DNA of 64,000 nt from Drosophila persimilis (GCF_003286085.1 NW_020825331.1:186001-250000); one strand, 5' to 3'; positions 38,031 through 50,686 are shown, counted from the stretch's first letter. Notes: generated from the sequence alone by a model not told the origin. Made by a program: numbers and translations.

Positions 38031-39240
38031 TGCTCGCGCTGCGTACGATGAACTGCGTATCAGTTGCTTCAGAGAGCTCGAGATGGATCCTGTGAGAATG
38101 AGGTCCAGCGAGAACAAACCACAAACGACGCACTTTACTTTGCATCCAACTATCTACCGTAATTCGCCAACCAATTAGACTCTGCCGCCACGGAAAATAC
38201 ACAGGCACGTGTATTGCAAAACGCGAATTAAATGCGGCGGGCCAAACTACCAGGGGTTGTTATTAGCTATTTTATTTAACAAAGCAAGCAAAATGTGTTG
38301 TCAAAACAAAAAACAAACTATAGTCAATAATACACTCTACACGGTTACTACACATTTGCTACATAATGGAAGGAAAAAGAGGGTGTGGTCAACAGCCAAC
38401 ACGGCCCAAAAAATGCCACTCATGCAAGGTGAAATCCACCCCATTTTCCCACTATACCTTGTAAACAAAAAGCCGATTTTGTCTGCAAGGTATGTGTCAT
38501 CAGATGCTAGATAATTTCAATTTGCCTTGGCTGTTTTTGCCCGTTGTCCATATCTTTTTAATAGCCCATTCAAAATAAAGACTCATTTTTTCGTCGCAAG
38601 AGAGAGCACTTATGTATTGATCAGGAATGCGGTCTGAGACGCGGAAATATACCAAAAGATACCGTCTCATTTTCAAAATATTCCGTAATTTGAACTCGAT
38701 AACAACTTGAGTTAAGCCGTCAAAAATAACACATAATAATAAATATTAATTACTCTTGTAGCTCTATCCAATTCTTTATCTTTATTTAAATAAAAGACTA
38801 CGAAATCTTTCACCTTAACTGCGCTAAAATTCTTCAAGATTCTCTGGTCGCCAATGGGTTAATCGTCCTCTGTCCATGATCAAAAATCAAATTCCTCGAT
38901 TTTTATATTCAACTTAATAGTACTAGATAGATAGGAACCCCAGATCTCAGCTTATAATTTTATCCGATTGGTAAATCGATTTCCTACAAGACGGCTTACT
39001 TTAAACTCTTAGCTTTATTAGATTGTTGAAATAAACTTTGCAGAGAATAAAACGTAAGTGTGTACGGAATGTTACGTCATTGTTACTGGTAAACAGGTAT
39101 CCGCTATAGGTATGGACATCTTTATACCCTATTTCATATAATTCACAATCAAATTCTGTTTTCCAAGCGGATTTAATACATAACTAATGACTATTTCTCA
39201 GACGTTGGTGACGGTCCAGACTGTCGAACTGCATCAGAAG
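38031..39240. other. Upstream region of the Ro60-like gene
   Basis: Contains the presumed promoter and 5' leader of the minus-strand Ro60-like gene and then A/T-rich intergenic DNA up to the satellite array. No coding frame or RNA gene is supported. Confidence 0.5.
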
Positions 39241-39460
39241 CGTTTGGCAGGACTCGCCCGATAACGCAAAGACATGCCACGCCCCGATCGGCTTCCGTAT
39301 TGCAGAGATATAGCGTGCAGAAGAAACCAGTATTTTTATGAATTACCATTCTTCGGAAGGCTATATCTCAGACAAATAGGGCCAGATCGGTGAAGGGTCA
39401 ACTCTCCCAGGATCGTGAGAGCCCAGACTGTCGAACTGCATCAAAAGCTCGACTACGAAA

Positions 39461-42293
39461 ATGAGGCCGATTTTTGGCAATTTGAATGATGTAACCATCA
39501 TGATTTTTTGTGAAAATCGTGAGAAAATGGAAGTCCTTTTTTCTGATTGCAGTCAATTGGCAGGACTCGCCCGATCACGCAGAGACAAGCCACGCGCCGA
39601 TCGGTCCATAAATAGCCGAGATATAGCGTACAGAAGAAACCAGTATTTCAAAGACATGCAAATCGTAGTTTTTGGAAGGCTATATCTCAGACAAAAATGG
39701 CCAGATCGGCGAACGGTCAGCTGTCCCAGGATCGTGAGGGTCCTGACTGTCGATCGGCATCAAAATCTCGACTACGAAAATGAGGCCGATTTTTGGCAAT
39801 TTGAATGATGTAACCATCATGATTTTTTGCGAAAATCGTGAGAAAACGGATGTCCTTTTTTCCGATGGCAGTCGATTGGCAGGACTCGCGCGATCACGGA
39901 GAGACGCACCACATCCCGATCGGCTTCCGTATTGCAGAGATATAGCGTGCAGAAGAAACCAGTATTTTTATGAATTACCATTCTTCGGAAGGCTATATCT
40001 CAGACAAATAGGGCCAGATCGGTGAAGGGCCAACTCTCCCAGGATCGTGAGAGCCCAGACTGTCGATCGGCATCAAAATCTCGACTACGAAAATGAGGCC
40101 GATTTTTGGCAATTTGAATGATGTAACCATCATGATTTTTTGCGAAAATCGTGAGAAAACGGATGTCCTTTTTTCCGATGGCAGTCGATTGGCAGGACTC
40201 GCGCGATCACGGAGAGACGCACCACATCCCGATCGGCTTCCGTATTGCAGAGATATAGCGTGCAGAAGAAACCAGTATTTTTATGAATTACCATTCTTCG
40301 GAAGGCTATATCTCAGACAAATAGGGCCAGATCGGTGAAGGGTCAACTCTCCCAGGATCGTGAGAGCCCAGACTGTCGAACTGCATCAAAAGCTCGACTA
40401 CGAAAATGAGGCCGATTTTTGGCAATTTGAATGATGTATCATGATTTTTTGTGAAAATCGTGAGAAAATGGAAGTCCTTTTTTCTGATTGCAGTCAATTG
40501 GCAGGACTCGCCCGATCACGCAGAGACAAGCCACGCGCCGATCGGTCCATAAATAGCCGAGATATAGCGTACAGAAGAAACCAGTATTTCAAAGACATGC
40601 AAATCGTAGTTTTTGGAAGGCTATATCTCAGACAAAAATGGCCAGATCGGCGAACGGTCAGCTGTCCCAGGATCGTGAGGGTCCTGACTGTCGATCGGCA
40701 TCAAAATCTCGACTACGAAAATGAGGCCGATTTTTGGCAATTTGAATGATGTAACCATCATGATTTTTTGCGAAAATCGTGAGAAAACGGATGTCCTTTT
40801 TTCCGATGGCAGTCGATTGGCAGGACTCGCGCGATCACGGAGAGACGCACCACATCCCGATCGGCTTCCGTATTGCAGAGATATAGCGTGCAGAAGAAAC
40901 CAGTATTTTTATGAATTACCATTCTTCGGAAGGCTATATCTCAGACAAATAGGGCCAGATCGGTGAAGGGCCAACTCTCCCAGGATCGTGAGAGCCCAGA
41001 CTGTCGATCGGCATCAAAATCTCGACTACGAAAATGAGGCCGATTTTTGGCAATTTGAATGATGTAACCATCATGATTTTTTGCGAAAATCGTGAGAAAA
41101 CGGATGTCCTTTTTTCCGATGGCAGTCGATTGGCAGGACTCGCGCGATCACGGAGAGACGCACCACATCCCGATCGGCTTCCGTATTGCAGAGATATAGC
41201 GTGCAGAAGAAACCAGTATTTTTATGAATTACCATTCTTCGGAAGGCTATATCTCAGACAAATAGGGCCAGATCGGTGAAGGGTCAACTCTCCCAGGATC
41301 GTGAGAGCCCAGACTGTCGAACTGCATCAAAAGCTCGACTACGAAAATGAGGCCGATTTTTGGCAATTTGAATGATGTATCATGATTTTTTGTGAAAATC
41401 GTGAGAAAATGGAAGTCCTTTTTTCTGATTGCAGTCAATTGGCAGGACTCGCCCGATCACGCAGAGACAAGCCACGCGCCGATCGGTCCATAAATAGCCG
41501 AGATATAGCGTACAGAAGAAACCAGTATTTCAAAGACATGCAAATCGTAGTTTTTGGAAGGCTATATCTCAGACAAAAATGGCCAGATCGGCGAACGGTC
41601 AGCTGTCCCAGGATCGTGAGGGTCCTGACTGTCGATCGGCATCAAAATCTCGACTACGAAAATGAGGCCGATTTTTGGCAATTTGAATGATGTAACCATC
41701 ATGATTTTTTGCGAAAATCGTGAGAAAACGGATGTCCTTTTTTCCGATGGCAGTCGATTGGCAGGACTCGCGCGATCACGGAGAGACGCACCACATCCCG
41801 ATCGGCTTCCGTATTGCAGAGATATAGCGTGCAGAAGAAACCAGTATTTTTATGAATTACCATTCTTCGGAAGGCTATATCTCAGACAAATAGGGCCAGA
41901 TCGGTGAAGGGCCAACTCTCCCAGGATCGTGAGAGCCCAGACTGTCGATCGGCATCAAAATCTCGACTACGAAAATGAGGCCGATTTTTGGCAATTTGAA
42001 TGATGTAACCATCATGATTTTTTGCGAAAATCGTGAGAAAATGGAAGTCCTTTTTTCTGATTGCAGTCAATTGGCAGGACTCGCCCGATCACGCAGAGAC
42101 AAGCCACGCGCCGATCGGTCCATAAATAGCCGAGATATAGCGTACAGAAGAAACCAGTATTTCAAAGACATGCAAATCGTAGTTTTTGGAAGGCTATATC
42201 TCAGACAAAAATGGCCAGATCGGCGAACGGTCAGCTGTCCCAGGATCGTGAGGGTCCTGACTGTCGATCGGCATCAAAATCTCGACTACGAAA
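39461..42293 (+). repeat. Tandem satellite with 941-bp higher-order unit of ~313-bp monomers
   Basis: Two monomer types are distinguishable. Type A (starts 39780, 40093, 40721, 41034, 41662) has TTCCGTATTGCAGAGATATAGC. Type B (starts 39461, 40406, 41347, 41975) has GGTCCATAAATAGCCGAGAT. The order is B-A-A, B-A-A, B-A, B. Offsets between equivalent points are exactly 941 (39780 to 40721, 40093 to 41034, 40406 to 41347), with B about 315-319 and A 313 bp. Type A copies translate identically over 81 codons, so homogenisation is very recent. Each monomer contains a 10-bp inverted repeat GAGATATAGC/GCTATATCTC and the palindrome CCGATCGG. The open frames in the monomers are by-products, not genes. 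Confidence 0.92.
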
Positions 42294-42559
42294 ATTAGGC
42301 CGATTTTTGACAAATTTAATGATGTAACCATCATGATTTTTTGCGAAAATCGTGAAAAAATGGATGTCCCTTTTTCCGATTGCAGTCAATTGGCAGGACT
42401 CTCCTGATCACGAAAAGACATGCCGCACCCCGATCGGTCCATAAATAGCCGAGATATAGCCAAAGAAAATATGAAAAAATCGGCAAGTTGAGGATTGTTG
42501 CTGCACCATAACAAAAATCGGTAATTTATTTTATTATTCGACAACGGAATCAGAATAAT

Positions 42560-43055
42560 CCTTATCTAACTTATTTGTATCTTAAATAATAAAGATCTGA
42601 GCAGCTATGGTCCTTCCATCCTAGAGGGAGGAGAGATGCACAACGTGAAATCTGCGAACTCTCTGGATTAGATCCCAGGCTCTTCGGCCAGGTCTCACGC
42701 CCATTCATACGCCGCCGAATCAAACGATGGGATACAGCTTCAAAACGGGTAAGTGAATCAGTGTACAATTGTGGATATATGTATGTATTTTAAAATATAT
42801 CTTGATTCACAGAGGACTTATGTATGTACCCTTCGCTTTCCCCGACAAAAGGAGTCCTATCCAAGCATTACCGAGGCGTATTTGAGATAAACCGAGTCCA
42901 ATCCCAGCCAGACAGAATCGTATCCCAGCAGGACAGATGCGCACCCCTGCAAGATCCGAACATAAGAAGCCATCGTCATCCTTCGACCTGGCCATCGACA
43001 ACAAGGACTTTGGCAATGACAACCAAGGGAGATGCTACGCGAGCTACTAGATTTT
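42560..43055 (+). pseudogene. Captured host-like gene fragment, left copy
   Basis: Two exon-like blocks are joined by a clean small intron: donor GGTAAGTGAATC just after 42749, acceptor TTGATTCACAG at about 42811. Read across it, one frame gives a protein-like sequence with segments SSYGPSILEGGEMHNV, HAHSYAAESNDGIQLQ, MYVPFAFPDKRSPIQ, and a plausible C-terminus FDLAIDNKDFGNDNQGRCY ending in TAG. Two in-frame stops interrupt it. The composition looks like the cytoplasmic tail of a cellular protein. I do not recognise the source gene. AATAAA follows at about 43140. Confidence 0.5.
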
Positions 43056-43744
43056 AGATAGATAAAGGTGTTGTTAGGTTTAAGATAGATACAAATGTTA
43101 TCCATGTGTTTATTTATTTGTACTAAGCTAAGTTTTGATCAATAAAGTTATTGCAAAATCATCCTTGCTGTTTTCTGTATTGGGGAAACCATACCGATTA
43201 CAAAAAGGCGTGTCACGCCCAAATCGGTTCACAAACAGCGGAGAAAACTAAATTTTTTGATTGGGGAAGAGGTCCTTGATCCTTGATAAGGACTTTATCA
43301 AATCAGGGACATTTTTTCAATCACAGGAAGCCATCGCACGCCCAGATCAACCCACAAACAGCCCAGAAAACTAAATATGTATAGTTGGTGTTGTTGAAGT
43401 CCTTGCCGAAGGATCAAGGAAATTTTTCTGATCACGGTGGGCCATAGCACCTTCCGCTCAGGACACAAATAAGGGAGAAAACAAGATATATATGTCTGGA
43501 GGAGACATCCTTGATCCTTGGTCCTTGATAGGGACTCCATCAAATCAAGGATGTTATTCCGAACACACGAAGCCGTCGCATGTCCCGATCGGGCCACAAA
43601 TAACGGAGAAAATAGAACTGGCTCGTAACTGGCTTTGAAAATGTAGTTCAAGAAATCACAGATAGGAGCGCCACTGTACAAGAAAGAAAACTTGCGTCAA
43701 ATGGCTGGGATACCAGGCGAACAGAAATCAGCAGAAGGTAACTG

Positions 43745-43801
43745 TAGCAAATGCAAAAAATACTGTGGCATACTTTTGGGGGCCCGCAAAATTAAAAAAT
43801 T
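43745..43801. other. 57-bp loop at the centre of the palindrome
   Basis: The only sequence between the two arms. GGTAACTG (43737-43744) meets its complement CAGTTACC (43802-43809) across it. It is unpaired and unrelated to the arms. Confidence 0.9.
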
Positions 43802-46727
43802 CAGTTACCTTCTACTGATTTCTGTTCGCCTGGTATCCCAGCCATTTGACGCAAGTTTTCTTTCTTGTACAGTGGCGCTCCTATCTGTGATTTCTTGAAC
43901 TACATTTTCAAAGCCAGTTACGAGCCAGTTCTATTTTCTCCGTTATTTGTGGCCCGATCGGGACATGCGACGGCTTCGTGTGTTCGGAATAACATCCTTG
44001 ATTTGATGGAGTCCCTATCAAGGACCAAGGATCAAGGATGTCTCCTCCAGACATATATATCTTGTTTTCTCCCTTATTTGTGTCCTGAGCGGAAGGTGCT
44101 ATGGCCCACCGTGATCAGAAAAATTTCCTTGATCCTTCGGCAAGGACTTCAACAACACCAACTATACATATTTAGTTTTCTGGGCTGTTTGTGGGTTGAT
44201 CTGGGCGTGCGATGGCTTCCTGTGATTGAAAAAATGTCCCTGATTTGATAAAGTCCTTATCAAGGATCAAGGACCTCTTCCCCAATCAAAAAATTTAGTT
44301 TTCTCCGCTGTTTGTGAACCGATTTGGGCGTGACACGCCTTTTTGTAATCGGTATGGTTTCCCCAATACAGAAAACAGCAAGGATGATTTTGCAATAACT
44401 TTATTGATCAAAACTTAGCTTAGTACAAATAAATAAACACATGGATAACATTTGTATCTATCTTAAACCTAACAACACCTTTATCTATCTAAAATCTAGT
44501 AGCTCGCGTAGCATCTCCCTTGGTTGTCATTGCCAAAGTCCTTGTTGTCGATGGCCAGGTCGAAGGATGACGATGGCTTCTTATGTTCGGATCTTGCAGG
44601 GGTGCGCATCTGTCCTGCTGGGATACGATTCTGTCTGGCTGGGATTGGACTCGGTCTATCTCAAATACGCCTCGGTAATGCTTGGATAGGACTCCTTTTG
44701 TCGGGGAAAGCGAAGGGTACATACATAAGTCCTCTGTGAATCAAGATATATTTTAAAATACATACATATATCCACAATTGTACACTGATTCACTTACCCG
44801 TTTTGAAGCTGTATCCCATCGTTTGATTCGGCGGCGTATGAATGGGCGTGAGACCTGGCCGAAGAGCCTGGGATCTAATCCAGAGAGTTCGCAGATTTCA
44901 CGTTGTGCATCTCTCCTCCCTCTAGGATGGAAGGACCATAGCTGCTCAGATCTTTATTATTTAAGATACAAATAAGTTAGATAAGGATTATTCTGATTCC
45001 GTTGTCGAATAATAAAATAAATTACCGATTTTTGTTATGGTGCAGCAACAATCCTCAACTTGCCGATTTTTTCATATTTTCTTTGGCTATATCTCGGCTA
45101 TTTATGGACCGATCGGGGTGCGGCATGTCTTTTCGTGATCAGGAGAGTCCTGCCAATTGACTGCAATCGGAAAAAGGGACATCCATTTTTTCACGATTTT
45201 CGCAAAAAATCATGATGGTTACATCATTAAATTTGTCAAAAATCGGCCTAATTTTCGTAGTCGAGATTTTGATGCCGATCGACAGTCAGGACCCTCACGA
45301 TCCTGGGACAGCTGACCGTTCGCCGATCTGGCCATTTTTGTCTGAGATATAGCCTTCCAAAAACTACGATTTGCATGTCTTTGAAATACTGGTTTCTTCT
45401 GTACGCTATATCTCGGCTATTTATGGACCGATCGGGGTGCGGCATGTCTTTTCGTGATCAGGAGAGTCCTGCCAATTGACTGCAATCAGAAAAAAGGACT
45501 TCCATTTTCTCACGATTTTCACAAAAAATCATGATGGTTACATCATTCAAATTGCCAAAAATCGGCCTCATTTTCGTAGTCGAGATTTTGATGCCGATCG
45601 ACAGTCTGGGCTCTCACGATCCTGGGAGAGTTGGCCCTTCACCGATCTGGCCCTATTTGTCTGAGATATAGCCTTCCGAAGAATGGTAATTCATAAAAAT
45701 ACTGGTTTCTTCTGCACGCTATATCTCTGCAATACGGAAGCCGATCGGGATGTGGTGCGTCTCTCCGTGATCGCGCGAGTCCTGCCAATCGACTGCCATC
45801 GGAAAAAAGGACATCCGTTTTCTCACGATTTTCGCAAAAAATCATGATGGTTACATCATTCAAATTGCCAAAAATCGGCCTCATTTTCGTAGTCGAGATT
45901 TTGATGCCGATCGACAGTCAGGACCCTCACGATCCTGGGACAGCTGACCGTTCGCCGATCTGGCCATTTTTGTCTGAGATATAGCCTTCCAAAAACTACG
46001 ATTTGCATGTCTTTGAAATACTGGTTTCTTCTGTACGCTATATCTCGGCTATTTATGGACCGATCGGCGCGTGGCTTGTCTCTGCGTGATCGGGCGAGTC
46101 CTGCCAATTGACTGCAATCAGAAAAAAGGACTTCCATTTTCTCACGATTTTCACAAAAAATCATGATGGTTACATCATTCAAATTGCCAAAAATCGGCCT
46201 CATTTTCGTAGTCGAGATTTTGATGCCGATCGACAGTCTGGGCTCTCACGATCCTGGGAGAGTTGGCCCTTCACCGATCTGGCCCTATTTGTCTGAGATA
46301 TAGCCTTCCGAAGAATGGTAATTCATAAAAATACTGGTTTCTTCTGCACGCTATATCTCTGCAATACGGAAGCCGATCGGGATGTGGTGCGTCTCTCCGT
46401 GATCGCGCGAGTCCTGCCAATCGACTGCCATCGGAAAAAAGGACATCCGTTTTCTCACGATTTTCGCAAAAAATCATGATGGTTACATCATTCAAATTGC
46501 CAAAAATCGGCCTCATTTTCGTAGTCGAGCTTTTGATGCAGTTCGACAGTCTGGGCTCTCACGATCCTGGGAGAGTTGGCCCTTCACTGATCTGGCCCTA
46601 TTTGTCTGAAATATAGCCTTCCGAAGAATGGTAATTCATAAAAATACTGGTTTCTTCTGCACGCTATATCTCTGCAATACGGAAGCCGATCGGGTTGTGG
46701 CATGTCTCTTTGTGATCGGGTGGCGCG
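43802..46727 (-). repeat. Right arm of the palindrome
   Basis: Reverse complement of the left arm from the centre outwards: degenerate motifs, the gene fragment, then monomers in the order B, A, B, A and a partial A. It is shorter than the left arm because it lacks the outermost tandem copies. Between 43802 and about 45430 I see almost no differences from the left arm (one found by translation: Asn versus Asp in the same frame). The first B monomer here is a mosaic. The homology fades near 46727 without a recognisable terminal repeat or target duplication. Confidence 0.9.
44491..44986 (-). pseudogene. Captured host-like gene fragment, right copy
   Basis: Mirror copy of the fragment at 42560-43055, on the opposite strand, with the same intron and the same two in-frame stops. 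It differs by at least one base (GAC for AAC in the ATTTGAGATA context). Transcription across the centre in either direction would put sense and antisense copies in one RNA. Confidence 0.5.
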
Positions 46728-47634
46728 AGAGAGTCTCGGCTAATAGAGCTGGAGGATAACTAAACTGGGGATACACATGCAAAATCGAATCCAATTATAT
46801 GGATATTTTCTGCAAGGCGGCGAGTCGGTAGTGCCACCAGTGCTGCCCATCAGCAGATTTTGCGCTCATTTACGATTGAAAAAGAAAAACGATTGGCTAT
46901 TTGGTTGAAAGATAAGAGTTTGGTTTGTATTTTTATATAAGTTTTTCAGTATTTTAGCTGTGTTGTTGCTGTTCTCCGCCGTTCTCTTCTGGTTGTTCGT
47001 TATTGTTATAACTTATATTATTAGCTTTTCGAATTATTAGTATTAAATGTGGTTTTAAAAGTGAAATATAAACAATTTTCTCTTGTTTATGCTTGTTTGG
47101 TTTCCATTTTCTTTTCTCTTTGTTAATCATCTCGCCAAGTTGATATAATGCTTATTGCATTACATACATACATAATTTGTAGGTTCATCTGTTATTATTT
47201 ATTAGCTTTTCTCCTTTATTTTGTTTGGTTTTTGGTTTTTGTTTGGCTTTCTATAGTAACCAGCAAAAAAAAAATGTGGCATTTGGGTAAGTGTTTATTT
47301 TGTAAGGATTATATGATGTCTTAGCTCCGTATATAGTCCTATTACTGGTTTGTTTGTGTTCGGGCTATAATCAAGCGTCGAGTGTCTGTCACCCCTCGGC
47401 TAGGGTTGGTTCCTAAGCATGCCGCCTGCTGCGACCACGCGCAGGATCGTGTAAGACTCTAAACTAAAGTAAAGTAAAGCTGATCTGATCTGCAGTTGTG
47501 TGTGTGTGGGTGTAGGTGTGTGGGTGTAACATTGCAAAATTGTGACCGTGTGTTTATACGCTTTGCGTGGGACTTAATTTGAAATCAAGTGGTGTTTGTG
47601 TTCGTGTCTATGGCTCTGCCTCCCTCTGTCTGTC

Positions 47635-47665
<31 letters not shown>

Positions 47666-48761
47666 ACTAAGAGTTCACTAATACAGGGTGCTGCTAAATA
47701 TAGCTTTTACATATTGAGGGCATTCTTTATCATTTCATACTACAGCATCAGGTCAAAGAGGGTTAATCTTCAGCACAACTTCCAGTCCACTCTTAGTACA
47801 TATGTCCTTTTACTTGTCTGTGTGAGTATGTGCGTGTGTGTGTGTTTTTTTTCTTTATATAATTAGTCAAAAATTGATATTCTCTATGCGATGTGTTTAA
47901 CTTATGAAGTTGTTACCACATGTGGCTTATGCGTGTACAATATAATTATTATTATTATTTGTATTTATTTTAATATTAATATTTATTATTGCCAGTTTCG
48001 ATAAGAAAATAATTTTAAGATACTTTTTATATTACTCTATCCATTTTGTTATGCACTTTCTTCGATTGTTGTTTCCCCCATTTTATTTTTTTATCCATCA
48101 GCAATCTGCGTTATTTTCGTTTTAGTTTTGAATTTCTCTTTTTTTTTTTAGGTCAAGTAAAATTTGTAGACTAGATTTATTCACTGGAGTATAATCTCCC
48201 TTCTCTCTCATTTATATTGCTGTCTCGCTCTCGCTTAATACTTTCTGTTACGGTTCTTTTTATTATAATTACTATTATTATTAGTTTTTCTGTTTGCATT
48301 TGCTTAGAACATTTCTGTTGTTTTTGTCGTACATCCCGTGTCTGTATATTGTAGGTGTTTTTGGATACAATTAGGCATACGCACACCCGTACATGGGATG
48401 CATACTCTTATTAATTTTTACTAGCTACGGGCCCTAGAGTCCTGTAGAATCCTGACTCAAGAATAGCTGCGATAACAACGGCCTCAAATAATTCTCAATA
48501 ATTCTTCGAAATGTGCCGAAATCTATATGGTTTGTGTGTGTGTGTGCGGGGGGCGGTGTATGTGTGTATATATGCGTTGGTGTGTACGGGTATGTACATC
48601 AATTCGTTGGTTGAACAATATTCAGCATTGGTTTCGCATTATTGCTTTCTGGTTCCACAATTGATGGATGCTGTGACGCTGCTAGCCGACCGATCCCAGT
48701 ACGATATTTTGTGGCGACTGTACACACTTAACCGTTCACCCTTTTTGAGGGAGAGGGGGAT

Positions 48762-48789
48762 GGGGGGGGGGGGGGGGGGGGGGGGGGGG
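48762..48789. repeat. G28 homopolymer
   Basis: A 28-base G run after a purine-rich lead. The exact length is suspect, as such tracts are error-prone in sequencing. Confidence 0.85.
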
Positions 48790-50686
48790 CGTTCCACCTT
48801 AGAATCTTAGAAAGAGAGGGTTAGTTCATCACAAAAGTTGAGTAAATGCTAGTTGTCGTCCGACTGGATCTGGATTCAGTATTTGACTGAGCTTGACAAC
48901 AGTCTTGAAGCCTCGAAACGCACTGTACCAGTACAGCATCGTAATTGTACTGTTACTCTGTTAGCGGTTAACGGTTAAAGTTAAGCAGTCTAACGAGCGA
49001 AACGGCTATCGGTTAAGCAGCAGCGACCACTTGTCTTTCCTTCCTTCTTTCTGGCCTTTTTGTCGAGGACAGGACGGATTAACTACTTACTAAAAAATGC
49101 AATTATTCTCATAAGTATATATGAATACTTCTGCGTGTGTGTATCAGATGGATTTCAACCAATTGTATCTGCGTGTGGGGCGTTTTCTCAAGCAACAGTG
49201 CAAGGATCGGATGCAATGGGTGTACGATACAATATATTTCGAAATTTGAGGAACACCGTCCCCCCGACCAGCCCTTCACTGTCACTTTCCTTCTTTTTTT
49301 TGTTTGTTTTGTTTTTGTTCTTTTTCACACTTTTGTTTGGTATTATTCATTATTAAGGCAATCGCATTTGATTAATTAATTGTAGAGTAGAGTTTCGAGT
49401 ATATGTACGAGTATGTCTAATGGCATTCGATTTGAAAAATTGCTATTTAGTTTCCGCTTTTGCTTTTGTTCTCTTTGTTTTCTTAATATTTGCACGAGTG
49501 TGTGTGTGTGGGTGTTTGTGTGTGTGTGTATTTTTTCTCTAATGAACTTAGCTTAAGTTATACAATATGTAATTTATTGAATTCTTCATTAATATAATTA
49601 ATTCATTTAGTTTTACTTTACTTTTACATGAAATCACAGTCCGTATGTGAGAAAGACTTTATGTACTCGATAATGATGATAAAATAGTTACATGGGATCG
49701 GGCTCCTACATATACATACATACATATGTACATACAATATGTACTTTTCTATATAATAATTTCAGTTTTTCGCTTTTTTTGGGGAGGAGTTTGGGGGCTA
49801 TGTCTATGTATGGGATATTGGGATGCAATCAATAACAATTTGCTGCTGCCTTCCTGCTTTTCCATTTCCTCGCAATACCTAGGCATATGCATGTGTGTGT
49901 GTGTGTGTGTGTATATATATCTATTTAGTATATACTGCATTTATTTAAAATATATACTTTGTTGCTTCTGTTGCATCTGCTATGAAAGGCATTTTGTATA
50001 ATAATTTTTTGGTTTGTTTCAACAAAAAAAAAAAACATTTTTGTTCTTGCTTGAATGTTGCTCCTGCTGCTGCTGCTCCTTTAACTACATCATAATTATA
50101 ATTTCATAATATTAATGTTCTCTATATAATAAGATTTGATTTGAATTGTTCATTGTGTTAGTTGTATTTGTTTTTTTTTGTTATTAGTTGAATTTTTTTA
50201 TTAGCTGAAATTGTTATCAATCCTGCAATGAGGCATCATCCGTCCAACCATCCAGCCATCCTTTAAAGATTCTTTTAGCTTACAAATTGATTAATCAAAA
50301 GGACTCTTCTTTTGTTTTTCTTATGCACTTAGGTTGCTTTTGGGTTTCGCTTGATATGACTGTCACATAGGGTAACTATGGGGTCGATACTCCACTTCAC
50401 TCCCTTCCTTCTTCAAAAACCGAAACGAGATTGCGATTGAGATTGAGAGCGGAAATTCTTTGCTTAGCTTCGCTTTGCTTTGCCATACGATAGTTTACGA
50501 TAGTTAGGATCTAATATTGTCATAAAAGTTTGGGGACGATGCTATGAGCGGGGGGCCGTAGACCAGTGAAACAAAGAAATATATAGATTGAGAGACAGAT
50601 AGATGGATTGAGAGATTCAAGGTTCAAGGTGTGCACTTTAGGTGAAAGTGCCGGCAGAAACGGGGAGTAGATTGACTGACTGATAG

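Larger units (their letters stand above)
39241..43744 (+). repeat. Left arm of a large palindrome: satellite array plus gene fragment
   Basis: From the outside in: about nine ~313-bp monomers (39241-42293), a partial diverged monomer (42294-42470), a non-satellite segment with a spliced gene fragment (42480-43160), and several degenerate 60-110-bp motifs resembling part of the monomer (43180-43680). Positions x in this arm pair with 87546-x in the right arm. The pairing is base-for-base from the centre out to about 41690, then continues with a 4-bp offset. Confidence 0.9.

Noticed and set aside
39461-42298. Repeated 81- to 115-codon open frames in every satellite monomer
   Set aside because: They recur because the monomers are near-identical, occur on both strands, and have no domain-like composition; a by-product of young tandem repeats.
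43298-44248. Mirrored 127-codon frames near the palindrome centre
   Set aside because: They run through degenerate repeats of GATCCTTGAT type and show no coding composition; identity between the two is explained by the palindrome.
39241-46727. Regularly spaced repeats that might suggest a CRISPR array
   Set aside because: Units of ~313 bp lie head to tail with no unique spacers, and the surroundings are clearly eukaryotic.
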